Shown piece after piece: positions 18,535 to 25,832 of a DNA stretch of 62,323 nt (its first letter is position 1; each line of letters opens with the position of its first letter). The notes beneath the pieces were generated by a model that made no database searches, was not told the DNA's origin, and saw only the letters and a list, made by a program, of their open reading frames with translations. Position numbers and translations under genes: made by a program. The DNA lies in assembly GCA_043822065.1 (NCBI GenBank), contig JBDRCC010000017.1, positions 1 to 62,323 on the forward strand. The letters run 5' to 3'. The DNA comes from JBDRCC01 sp043822065 [NCBI: archaeon]. GTDB lineage: Archaea > Undinarchaeota > CAZHTU01.

Positions 18535-18630
18535 ACCTATCGTAGCACATATGCCAATAAATAGTTTATCTTCATCCGAAACGTTTGTTTTGCATTATCT
18601 ATGGGTGTGCCGCCAGTTGAGATAGTAATG

Positions 18631-19131
18631 TTTAAAACCTATACCGACATTGCATATTCAGGATGGATGCAGAGCAGCTATACTCCTGAGGATGAAATCC
18701 GACTCGCTGATTCTTAGGGATACGGACCAGCTAATCCAAGAGTACATGGCGCGGTTTGCCGGCGACATAAGCGAGCTTGAGGAGGTCAACCGCGAGCTTG
18801 CCAACTTCCCGATACTCGAGCCGGTCATACTGCGCGCCCCGCAGAGCAAGGTCACTGTCGACGACCTTCTGGGCGCCCTCAGGAAAGTCCTGAATGAGAA
18901 GGAGCAGAAGGCAGTCCGCAGGCAGGAGATGGAATCCATGCCATTCAGGATAGAGCTTCCGGACTTTGACATAACAGAGGCAATAGCGGACATACTCACG
19001 CGGATATTGAGACGGCAGACAGGCTGTACGGAGTAAGCATGACCGACTACGGTTCGCAGCTGGTCGGTGTGGAGATGGGTGGGCAGGCGCCGTCCGCTAA
19101 AGTATTAAAAATAGGTCCACATATCGATTAA
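18631..19131 (+). pseudogene. Chimeric remnant: scpA fragment joined to an smc 3' end
   Basis: 18631-18685 copies the scpA promoter and first codons (TTTAAAACC, then the ATG at 18663 and GCAGAGCAGCTATACTC). The copy then jumps across 181 bases at the nine-base match GCTATACTC, which occurs at both 20084 and 20265 of intact scpA, so the frame is broken after eight codons. 18677-18933 matches 20265-20521 of scpA at all but one base. 18934-19003 is still scpA-like but diverged (FDITEAIADILTRI against FDITEAIDTILTRI). From about 19003 a different frame encodes ADRLYGVSMTDYGSQLVGVEMG, nearly identical to the SMC C-terminus, followed by 16 extra residues and TAA at 19129. No single frame gives a functional protein. 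Confidence 0.85.
18677..18933 (+). repeat. Near-identical copy of an internal scpA segment
   Basis: 257 bases match 20265-20521 without gaps and with one difference that I can see (AACTT here, AATTT there). The copies are in direct orientation, 1588 bases apart, with a lipoprotein gene between them. Confidence 0.9.
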
Positions 19132-19232
19132 GAGAAGTAAGCCCTCTTAATCGCTGTTAGCAGACCGAGACGAAGTCGAGGCACGAAGTGACGAGAGTTT
19201 GGGGGTGAGTATTTATTTAGATTCGATGTAGC

Positions 19233-19904
19233 TTACTTGTAGCTTACCAGCTCCATAACCATCGCTGCTTCACCGCCGTATGAAACCTTTAATGGCAAAG
19301 GCACGTTATCAGCTATCCAGAAGTTTGCGCTTTCTGATTCATACTTCTTTGCGCTGAATGTTCCTGCAGGCACTGTCATAGACTCTTTGCCTATATACCT
19401 AAGTACAGGCGCTTCAGTTGCAGAAGCAGAGTTCGGGCCTTCTGTAGGGCACTGACCTTCTTGCTGGATAGTCTGGCCTGCTACATTCATCACAGTTGAT
19501 ATTTTTAGGCACGCCAATGATTCCTTGTCCAGCCACATCTTTGTTGTTATTACATTACCCTCTACACTCAGGTCAGACTGCTGCAGCCATGCTGCATTTC
19601 CATTAGCTGCATCTGAGCTAATCTTATACTTTATATCCATTACATTTTGCTGCCCGCCTGCATTTGAGATTATTTTGTATTCAAATTCGCTTAGCAGCCC
19701 ATAGTTATAGAGCATGTTCATCGTAAATTTTGAGGATTCCTGCTCTGACTGTGCTGTTGTCGTGTCCTGCGAAGCCAGTGCCTGCTGTTGCTCCTGCTGC
19801 GGAGCCTGGGCCTGCTGCTGTACACAGCCGCTGATAAACAGAATGCCGACCAATAAAATCAGAAATGAAAGATAACTCACCTTTTTTGTATGCATTTTAA
19901 CCAT
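19233..19904 (-). CDS. Predicted lipoprotein
   Basis: 223 residues. The N-terminus is a lipoprotein signal (SFLILLVGILFISGC) with lipobox ISGC, then a Gln/Ala-rich linker (QQQAQAPQQEQQQ), then a beta-rich domain ending in KVSYGGEAAMVMELVSYK. The domain is not recognised with confidence. Its layout (small secreted domain with WIADNVPLPLKV and VPAGTFSAKKYES) resembles DUF3108-like outer-surface domains. Codons are clearly more AT-rich than in neighbouring genes. It sits between the scpA/smc remnant and intact scpA, so it may have arrived with that rearrangement. TTTATATA at about 19933-19940 is its likely TATA element. The 101 bases between the remnant and this gene hold only two tiny GAA-loop hairpins. 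Confidence 0.75.
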   Translation of the reverse strand: MVKMHTKKVSYLSFLILLVGILFISGCVQQQAQAPQQEQQQALASQDTTTAQSEQESSKFTMNMLYNYGLLSEFEYKIISNAGGQQNVMDIKYKISSDAANGNAAWLQQSDLSVEGNVITTKMWLDKESLACLKISTVMNVAGQTIQQEGQCPTEGPNSASATEAPVLRYIGKESMTVPAGTFSAKKYESESANFWIADNVPLPLKVSYGGEAAMVMELVSYK

Positions 19905-19957
19905 ATGCTTTTATTATACCTTCTATAGGTATATAAATGTTTTTGATTTCTACTTCG

Positions 19958-20032
19958 TTTGAAGTGCGCCAGCCAAATTATTATGATTCGGCGCTCCAGC
20001 TGATAAAAATCAGGCGGGCGGCTGAGCAGTAG
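19958..20032 (+). pseudogene. Possible C-terminal gene remnant upstream of scpA
   Basis: A short in-frame stretch ending in TAG at 20030 encodes QPNYYDSALQLIKIRRAAEQ with GC-rich codons typical of this genome, unlike the AT-rich bases just before it. The nearest in-frame ATG (19937) would give only 31 residues. It may be the tail of a gene displaced when the lipoprotein region was inserted, or it may be chance. Confidence 0.25.
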
Positions 20033-20069
20033 CAAGATTTAAAACCTCCAGCGACATTCTTTTTTCAGG

Positions 20070-20798
20070 ATGGATGCAGAGCAGCTATACTCGATGATAG
20101 AGACCAGGGACTCCTGGGAAGTCTTTATCATTGACACTGTCCGCTCGGAGAAGATGAACCCCTGGGACATAGACCTTGTCCGGCTGGCAGAGAAATGCCT
20201 CGAGCGCATACGGGGCATGAAGCAGTTCGACTTCAGGGTCCCTGCGAAGGTGGTTCTTTCTGCCGCTATACTCCTGAGGATGAAATCCGACTCGCTGATT
20301 CTTAGGGATACGGACCAGCTAATCCAAGAGTACATGGCGCGGTTTGCCGGCGACATAAGCGAGCTTGAGGAGGTCAACCGCGAGCTTGCCAATTTCCCGA
20401 TACTCGAGCCGGTCATACTGCGCGCCCCGCAGAGCAAGGTCACTGTCGACGACCTTCTGGGCGCCCTCAGGAAAGTCCTGAATGAGAAGGAGCAGAAGGC
20501 AGTCCGCAGGCAGGAGATGGAGGCATTGCCCTACCATCTGGAGCTTTCGGAGTTCGATATAACCGAGGCAATAGACACGATACTAACCCGCATAAAGATG
20601 GCGCTTCGCGAATCGCCGTTCATTACATTTTTCGGCCTTCTTAAGAAGCGCGACCGGACTGAGATCTCGCAGACCATACTGCCAGTCCTCCACCTCGCAA
20701 ACGAGCGGAAAATCGTCCTCCGGCAGGAGAGGCAGTTCGGCCCGATTGAGATTTATTTCCCCGAGAACGCTCCTACTGAAATCGAAGCAGAGGCATAA
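20070..20798 (+). CDS. scpA: Segregation and condensation protein A (kleisin)
   Basis: 242 residues. Kleisin that bridges SMC heads and binds ScpB. The N-terminal region has SWEVFIIDTVRSEKMNPWDIDLVRLAEKCLERI, conserved in archaeal ScpA. The middle has ILLRMKSDSLIL, and the C-terminal winged helix contains ITFFGLLKKRDRTEI..LPVLHLANERKIVLRQ. TTTAAAA at 20038-20044 is 29 bases before the ATG, giving a leaderless start. Its stop overlaps the scpB start (TAATG). smc itself lies about 3.8 kb away, separated by transporters and the remnant. Confidence 0.95.
   Translation: MDAEQLYSMIETRDSWEVFIIDTVRSEKMNPWDIDLVRLAEKCLERIRGMKQFDFRVPAKVVLSAAILLRMKSDSLILRDTDQLIQEYMARFAGDISELEEVNRELANFPILEPVILRAPQSKVTVDDLLGALRKVLNEKEQKAVRRQEMEALPYHLELSEFDITEAIDTILTRIKMALRESPFITFFGLLKKRDRTEISQTILPVLHLANERKIVLRQERQFGPIEIYFPENAPTEIEAEA
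20265..20521 (+). repeat. scpA segment duplicated at 18677-18933
   Basis: Source or partner copy of the 257-base near-identical repeat inside the upstream remnant. It begins at the nine-base match GCTATACTC that also occurs at 20084-20092. Confidence 0.9.
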
Positions 20799-21283
20799 TG
20801 GATTCAAAGAAGCTAGTTGAGGCTGCATTATTCATCTCCGGGAGGGAGATGCGCAAGGGTGAGCTGGCAGAGATGCTGAAGATGACGCTCGACGAGGTCG
20901 ACAGGCATGCCACTGCGCTTGTCGATGACTATGCCGGCAGGGACTCCTGCGTCAAGATTATCAAGTTTGAGGGCACGTACAAGATGGACATCGACCAGGA
21001 GTACGGCACCCATGTCAAGAAGCTCGCTCCCGAGGTCGAGCTCTCCCGCGGCGTCCTGAAGGCGCTGTCGTTTATCGCCTACAAGCAGCCGGTCCGCCAG
21101 AGCCAGCTTGTCAAGCTCCTGGGAAACCGCGCCTATGAGTACGTCCACGAGCTGGTCGACCGCGGTTTCGTAACCGCCGAGCGGTGGGGCAGGACAAGAA
21201 AGCTCCAGACCACCGACAAGTTCCGGATGTACTTCGGCACAAGCGGAATCACTGACCCGGAGCCCAAGCCGCAGGAACAATGA
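20798..21283 (+). CDS. scpB: Segregation and condensation protein B
   Basis: 161 residues forming two winged-helix domains. The first contains LVEAALFISGREMRKGELAEML and the second LSFIAYKQPVRQSQLVKLLG..VHELVDRGFVTAERWGRTR, the ScpB signature. It dimerises and binds ScpA in the SMC complex. The start overlaps the scpA stop by one base and its stop overlaps the next start by four bases (ATGA), so the three genes are translationally coupled. Confidence 0.95.
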   Translation: MDSKKLVEAALFISGREMRKGELAEMLKMTLDEVDRHATALVDDYAGRDSCVKIIKFEGTYKMDIDQEYGTHVKKLAPEVELSRGVLKALSFIAYKQPVRQSQLVKLLGNRAYEYVHELVDRGFVTAERWGRTRKLQTTDKFRMYFGTSGITDPEPKPQEQ

Positions 21284-22302
21284 AGGCGCTTTCCTCGCTC
21301 GACATAGTCGGCGTCGTCCACGAGCTCCAGGGGCTGGTCGGCGCAAAGGTCCAGAAGGTCTACCAGATTGACGACATGCTGCTGTTCGAGCTCTACTTGA
21401 AGGGCCAGGGCGCTGTCAAGCTCCTAATCAAGGCAGGGGAGCGCATCCATTTGACCCGGTTCAAGCGGGAGATGCCAAAGCTCCCCCCTGCATTCTGCAT
21501 GCTACTAAGGAAATATGCTGAGGGCGCCAGCCTGTCCGCCGTAAGGCAGCATGACTTTGACCGCGTTGTCGAGCTCGAGTTTGAGTCCGGCAAGGAGAAG
21601 GCCAAGCACATCCTTATCGCAGAGCTGTTCTCAAAGGGCAACCTCATATTCTGCGACGCAAACTATAGCATCATCCAGCCCCTGCGGGTGGAGTTCTGGA
21701 AGACCCGCGCAATAAAGCCGAAGGCGAAGTACGAGTTCCCGCCCGCGTCCCCTAACCTGAAGGAGATTGAGCAGGAGGAGTTCACTTATAAGCTCTCCCA
21801 GAGCAGCAAGACCACAGTGACCACGCTGGCCGTCATATTCGGGCTTGGCGGGGAATATGCCGAAAAGGTCTGCTCAGACGCGAAAGTCGACAAGACAACC
21901 CCGGCAAACACGCTGTCGCCAGAGCAGTCTGCCGCAGTATGGGCGGCAGCCCAGCACCTGCTTTCAATTTTCAAGAAGGCCAGTGGGCTGAACGAAAAGA
22001 TTGACGAAACATATTCGCCGGAGGAGTTCAAGAAAATCCGCGAAGAGGCGGATATGCTCTACACGAAGCGCAAGGCAACTGCGGAGCGGCGCGAAAAGGA
22101 GCTGAAGGAGGCGATAGCCGGCTTCAGCGAAAAGATAGAGGCCAGCAAGACGAAGGCAGAGTACATACAGACCCACCACCAGGAGGTCCAGGCATTGATT
22201 GACGGCGCAAACCGGCTCCACAGCCAGGGCAAGGGCTGGGATGAAATAGAAAAGGACCTGGGCGTAAAAACCAAAGACGGAAAATTAATACTACGACTTT
22301 GA
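21280..22302 (+). CDS. Truncated NFACT-N (NEMF/Rqc2/RqcH-like) protein
   Basis: 340 residues. The NFACT-N domain is clear (LSSLDIVGVVHELQGLVGAK, RIHLTRFKREMPKLPPAFCM), including the Asp-Arg pair at residues 94-95 that family members use for tRNA binding. A helix-hairpin segment and a coiled-coil M region follow (THHQEVQALIDGANRL, GKGWDEIEKDLG). Full-length archaeal homologues are about 600-680 residues and continue into NFACT-R and NFACT-C. This protein stops just after the coiled coil. The role in the family is ribosome-associated quality control on 50S subunits with stalled peptidyl-tRNA. It overlaps scpB by four bases and the convergent small gene by 12. Confidence 0.88.
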   Translation: MKALSSLDIVGVVHELQGLVGAKVQKVYQIDDMLLFELYLKGQGAVKLLIKAGERIHLTRFKREMPKLPPAFCMLLRKYAEGASLSAVRQHDFDRVVELEFESGKEKAKHILIAELFSKGNLIFCDANYSIIQPLRVEFWKTRAIKPKAKYEFPPASPNLKEIEQEEFTYKLSQSSKTTVTTLAVIFGLGGEYAEKVCSDAKVDKTTPANTLSPEQSAAVWAAAQHLLSIFKKASGLNEKIDETYSPEEFKKIREEADMLYTKRKATAERREKELKEAIAGFSEKIEASKTKAEYIQTHHQEVQALIDGANRLHSQGKGWDEIEKDLGVKTKDGKLILRL

Positions 22303-22542
22303 TAGCATCTCGCCGGACTTTCTCAGCGCGCTCTTCATCTGGTTAAGCTGGTACTCTGTCTGTGCAAGCCTCTGCTGGGTCTGCTTCAGGTCCTTCATGA
22401 CTTCTGCAAGCGCGCACCACAGCTGGCTTGTCCTGACGTGCGGGCTCTGGTTGTACCCTTCAGAGTATTGGCCAATCCTGCGGATGAGCTCATTAATATG
22501 CTCATTTGTATCCTCAGGTATAGCGTCTCTCCAGTTTGCCAT
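22291..22542 (-). CDS. Small coiled-coil protein, 83 aa
   Basis: Not recognised. The sequence begins MANWRDAIPEDTNEHINELI and its second half is a strongly predicted helix or coiled coil (LKQTQQRLAQTEYQLNQM). There is no signal peptide or membrane segment. It is divergent from cutA with 40 bases between starts, which include the AT-rich element TTATTAAATAA. The 3' end overlaps the NFACT gene by 12 bases. Confidence 0.6.
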   Translation of the reverse strand: MANWRDAIPEDTNEHINELIRRIGQYSEGYNQSPHVRTSQLWCALAEVMKDLKQTQQRLAQTEYQLNQMKSALRKSGEMLSKS

Positions 22543-22582
22543 TTCGAACTTATTAAATAATGACTAGTATTTAACCCTTTGT

Positions 22583-22909
22583 ATGTCTTTGCGGATTGTG
22601 TACGTGCCTGCGGAAAAAAGCAATGCGAAAGAGATTGCGGAGGCGGTATTGAGGGAGAAGCTTGCCGCGTGCTGCAACATTTTTCCCTGCGAGTCCATGT
22701 ACTGGTGGGGCGGAAAGGTTGAGACCGCGAAGGAGAGCGCCCTCCTGATTAAAACTGACGAAAAGCGCGTGCAGAAACTAATAAATAGGGTTAAGAGTAT
22801 TCACAAATACGATACGCCGGCTATAATAGTCATAAATCCTGAGTCGGTTAACAATAAATACTCCAAGTACATGAGAGAGGTCATGGGTGAACAAAATGGC
22901 GTGGTTTAG
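22583..22909 (+). CDS. cutA: CutA-like divalent-ion tolerance protein
   Basis: 108 residues, the normal CutA length. It has the trimeric ferredoxin-like fold signature LREKLAACCNIFPCESMYWWGGKVE and a conserved KSIHKYDTPAIIVI near the end. Usual function is unclear; homologues bind copper or other ligands and are highly stable trimers. TTATTAAA, about 30 bases upstream, suggests a leaderless start. The 3' end overlaps the next gene, whose ribosome binding site GGGTGA lies inside cutA. Confidence 0.93.
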   Translation: MSLRIVYVPAEKSNAKEIAEAVLREKLAACCNIFPCESMYWWGGKVETAKESALLIKTDEKRVQKLINRVKSIHKYDTPAIIVINPESVNNKYSKYMREVMGEQNGVV

Positions 22910-23858
22910 GCGAAAGCCAAAAAATATAGTCGAGGATTCAGAGGTGCTGGGGGCTGAGCCAGATCTCGCAGGCCCGCATCTGAGCGACGAGCTGGAAGAC
23001 ATCAAGCGCGAGGTCGGCGAATACAAGCCGCCCGCCGTGAAGCCAGTTTTGATGCCTGCCCTGAAGCCTATTGAGCCAGCGGAACAGCACCATATCCCGT
23101 TTTCACCTGCAAAGGGGATGCCCCCTGCGCCAAAGGGCCACTCTATTGACGACTTCCTTCAGGAATACCAATTCATAGATGCTGGGCAAAAGCCAGCTCC
23201 ACTCGAGCCAAAAAAGTTTTCCGAGCGGCTCCTCCCTACTGCGGAAGTCACGATTGACGCGCCAGAGCTTGTCCGCGCGTTTGTCGAGCTGCTGGCAAAG
23301 CCCAGCACGGCAACGGTTGTCGACGTTCTCGCAGGGAACAAAATGTCAGTCCAGGAGCTTGTGCGGCGCACCGAGCTTGACGAGGTTGAAGTCAAGTCAG
23401 TCCTTCACAGGTTCGTCGCCCTCGGCCTTGCCAGGGAAAGCTGGGTGAAGACGCCCTCTGGAGAGCACATTAACAAATTCGAATTAGTTTCAAGTCGGGG
23501 CGAGGTCAGGTTCGACCTCCGCGACCTGAGCTCAACGCTCAGCGTCGACGCCCTGAACGCAAAGAGCGCAAGGCTCGTAGAGCTCGTAAGCAAGGAAGGA
23601 AAGATTCCGCAGTCGCTCGCAATGAAGGAGCTTGACCTCGCGGACGACAGGTACTTTGAGCAGGTGCTCAGGTACACCGAGCGCTTCAAGCTGCCAGAGA
23701 TACGGAAAGCAGTCAGCGAAGTCGCAGAGCCAACTGCAGAGGAGGCGCCGTCCGGCCCGTCCTCAGCAGCGGTCCGGCGGGTTGTCCGGAAGGCGAAGCT
23801 CAGTTCGTCAAAGCCAAAGGCGCTGGACGAGATTGAGCATTATATGAAGGACCTTTAG
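22896..23858 (+). CDS. Winged-helix domain protein of unknown function
   Basis: 320 residues from ATG 22896. GTG 22887 is in frame, but GGGTGA at 22885-22890 is better placed for 22896. The N-terminal 130 residues are Pro-rich and probably disordered (KPVLMPALKPIEPAEQ). The middle is a winged-helix-like unit (ATVVDVLAGNKMSVQELVRRTELDEVEVKSVLHRF). A second helical domain and a basic tail (VRRVVRKAKLSSSKPKAL) follow. It looks cytoplasmic and perhaps nucleic-acid associated. It follows cutA with overlap. Confidence 0.6.
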   Translation: MAWFRRKPKNIVEDSEVLGAEPDLAGPHLSDELEDIKREVGEYKPPAVKPVLMPALKPIEPAEQHHIPFSPAKGMPPAPKGHSIDDFLQEYQFIDAGQKPAPLEPKKFSERLLPTAEVTIDAPELVRAFVELLAKPSTATVVDVLAGNKMSVQELVRRTELDEVEVKSVLHRFVALGLARESWVKTPSGEHINKFELVSSRGEVRFDLRDLSSTLSVDALNAKSARLVELVSKEGKIPQSLAMKELDLADDRYFEQVLRYTERFKLPEIRKAVSEVAEPTAEEAPSGPSSAAVRRVVRKAKLSSSKPKALDEIEHYMKDL

Positions 23859-23859
23859 G

Positions 23860-24423
23860 CTACCAGCTTGTTTTTGGGATGGGCACGAAGCGCAGCCGCT
23901 CCGTTGCCGAATAGAGGTTTCTCACGGCGCCTTTTATCTGCTCTATGTTCGGGAGGCCCTTATAGCAGTCGTCGAGTTCGATGTCCAGTTCTACGGTCTT
24001 AGGCATGCGGTTTGCTGGTATCCTTAGCGTCCCTTCAACCAGCGACCTGCCGAGCTTATTTAAGATTATCCTGCCCTTCGAACCTGCAGAATCGACGAGG
24101 AACCTGTCGTCGTACAGCTTGAGGTAAACTGTGGACATGTAGTACAGCAATTTCTCCGTCTCCCTGTCGTAACGCCACATCTCCACCCTTTTGTGCCTGA
24201 CTAAAAAATCAAACCGCTGCTGCACGAGTACAAGGGCGTCCCTGAATTTTAGCTTCTCCTCGAAATAGAGCGCTGTGACAAAGGCTGCCGGGAATGCCTG
24301 CTGATACTCGGTTTGCGCCGCAGTGCTCTTAAGGTACTTCATGCACCCGTCTGCTACCTGCGGCCATATCCTCAGATAATCTTGCGGCCCAGTTTTTGCC
24401 ATGTAAATATTATCCAAAGACAA
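23860..24423 (-). CDS. Conserved-looking hypothetical protein, 187 aa
   Basis: Not recognised. Mixed alpha/beta with aromatic-rich helices (AAFVTALYFEEKLKFRDAL, LLYYMSTVYLKLYDDRF) and a C-terminal segment ELDIELDDCYKGLPNIEQI. An alternative start (MAKTGPQDYLRIWP) lies seven codons in. It begins one base after the ftsY stop on the same strand, so it is the distal gene of the ftsY transcript. The 3' end abuts the convergent winged-helix gene. Confidence 0.6.
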   Translation of the reverse strand: MSLDNIYMAKTGPQDYLRIWPQVADGCMKYLKSTAAQTEYQQAFPAAFVTALYFEEKLKFRDALVLVQQRFDFLVRHKRVEMWRYDRETEKLLYYMSTVYLKLYDDRFLVDSAGSKGRIILNKLGRSLVEGTLRIPANRMPKTVELDIELDDCYKGLPNIEQIKGAVRNLYSATERLRFVPIPKTSW

Positions 24424-25716
24424 CTATAAAATCTTTTGGAGGAACCATTCCGGCGTGAACTTTGTCAGGTCGTCATAGGTCTGGCCAGTTCCTAAATATA
24501 ATATCGGTTTCCTGATTGTATGCTGTATCGAGATGCACGAGCCGCCCTTCGGGTCGGTGTCAGCCTTTGAGAGGATGACTGCGTCCACCCGGATGTTGTT
24601 GAACTCCTTCGCCTGTTCGGTCGCATCGTTCCCCGTCATGGCGTCACCAATGAAGATGAACAGGTCCGGCTTAATAACCCTGTCAATTTTCTTGAGCTCG
24701 TCCATCAAATTTTGGTTAGAGTGCATTCTGCCTGCAGTGTCTATCAGCACGACAGGCTTTCCGTTCGCCTTTGCGTGCTCCACGGCGTCGTAAGCCACGG
24801 CGGCGGCGTCCGAACCGTAGTTGTGCTTAACAATCTTGACTCCGAGGTTCCTTGCGTGGTGCTCAAGCTGCTCTATGCTCGCCGCCCTGAACGTGTCAGA
24901 CGCAGCAAGCACGGGTTCAAGCCCGTTTTTCTTGCAGAGCATGGCAACCTTTGCAATGGTTGTCGTCTTTCCGGTGCCGTTAATGCCAATGAATACTATC
25001 TTGAACGGCTTTTCAGAGGATTTTATCCTTTCAATGAGGTCAAATCCCTCAACCATTATCTCCCGCATTGACTTCTCAACTGCAGCTTTTATTACCTTCT
25101 CCGTCGACCCGCGGCTGATTTTGCTGCCGACGAGGGCTGACTTTATGTCTGCGACAATCTTTTCCGCAGTCTCTAGCGCAACGTCGTTCTCAAGCAGGGC
25201 CATCTGGAAGTTCCAAAGCGTGTCTTTAAGGTCGGCTTCGTCAACAGTCTTCTGTGTTATGGTCCCAAGGAACGTTTTCTTTTCAGCAGGCTGCTCCTTC
25301 TGCTTCGCGGGCGGCTCTTCCGGCTTCGACTTTGCAAAGCCGAGCTTTTCGGCGAGGGAACGCTTTTTTGCAGGGGGCTCTCGCGGCGGCTCCTCCTTGG
25401 CCGCCGGCTTTTCCAGGACTTCTGGAATAATCTTTGGAATAATGGGCTTGGGTTCGGCTGGTTTTTCTTCTTTTTTCGCAGTTCTCTCCTTCTTCGGAGG
25501 CTGGGCTTTCTTCTCAGCAGGCTTTTTTGGCTTTGGAGCTGGCGGCTTGGGCTTTTCAACATGCCTTTCCTCTGCCGCGACCTCCTTTTCGGCTTGTTTT
25601 ATTATCTCTTCATCAACCTGCCGCTCCTCTTTTGCCTCCTTGGCGACGTCCTCTTCGACCGTCCTCGAAAGGTTCTTTACAAGCCCCCTGAGCTTCTCTT
25701 TCAGCTTCCCGAACAT
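24424..25716 (-). CDS. ftsY: Signal recognition particle receptor FtsY
   Basis: 430 residues. The SRP-GTPase NG domain occupies the C-terminal ~290 residues: G1 GINGTGKTTTIAK, DTFRAAS, G3 DTAGRMHSNQNLMDE, SKADTDPKGGS. Before it is a ~130-residue Lys/Pro/Glu/Ala-rich linker, then a short N-terminal amphipathic helix (MFGKLKEKLRGLVKNL) that probably mediates membrane contact. It pairs with SRP54, encoded at 36676-38001. In many archaea ftsY directly follows prefoldin alpha. Here the large surface-protein gene on the opposite strand separates them. Confidence 0.96.
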   Translation of the reverse strand: MFGKLKEKLRGLVKNLSRTVEEDVAKEAKEERQVDEEIIKQAEKEVAAEERHVEKPKPPAPKPKKPAEKKAQPPKKERTAKKEEKPAEPKPIIPKIIPEVLEKPAAKEEPPREPPAKKRSLAEKLGFAKSKPEEPPAKQKEQPAEKKTFLGTITQKTVDEADLKDTLWNFQMALLENDVALETAEKIVADIKSALVGSKISRGSTEKVIKAAVEKSMREIMVEGFDLIERIKSSEKPFKIVFIGINGTGKTTTIAKVAMLCKKNGLEPVLAASDTFRAASIEQLEHHARNLGVKIVKHNYGSDAAAVAYDAVEHAKANGKPVVLIDTAGRMHSNQNLMDELKKIDRVIKPDLFIFIGDAMTGNDATEQAKEFNNIRVDAVILSKADTDPKGGSCISIQHTIRKPILYLGTGQTYDDLTKFTPEWFLQKIL

Positions 25717-25764
25717 GACTCACCTTACTGCCTTCCAGTTAATATTTTTTCCCTTTTTGCGAAG

Positions 25765-25775
25765 TTTTAAATATA
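25765..25775 (+). promoter_or_regulatory. TATA element for the large surface protein gene
   Basis: TTTTAAATATA predicts a transcript start near 25797, with a leader of 18 or 36 bases to GTG 25815 or ATG 25833. Confidence 0.45.
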
Positions 25776-25832
25776 CCCTGCTCTTTGTAAGTTCAGGATA
25801 CTAAAACCACGGTCGTGTCCCGGAACTCCCAG

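Noticed and set aside
18650-19036. Intact 128-residue second ScpA
   Set aside because: It opens only through an alternative TTG frame created by the deletion; it lacks the N-terminal and winged-helix domains and switches into smc sequence.
19132-19232. Small RNA with two mini-hairpins (GAC-GAA-GTC and CAC-GAA-GTG)
   Set aside because: Three-base stems are too weak, and there is no promoter or terminator.
24821-25804. 327-codon open frame antisense to ftsY
   Set aside because: Phe/Ser/Gly-rich mirror of the Lys/Pro/Ala-rich FtsY linker; ftsY is unambiguous.
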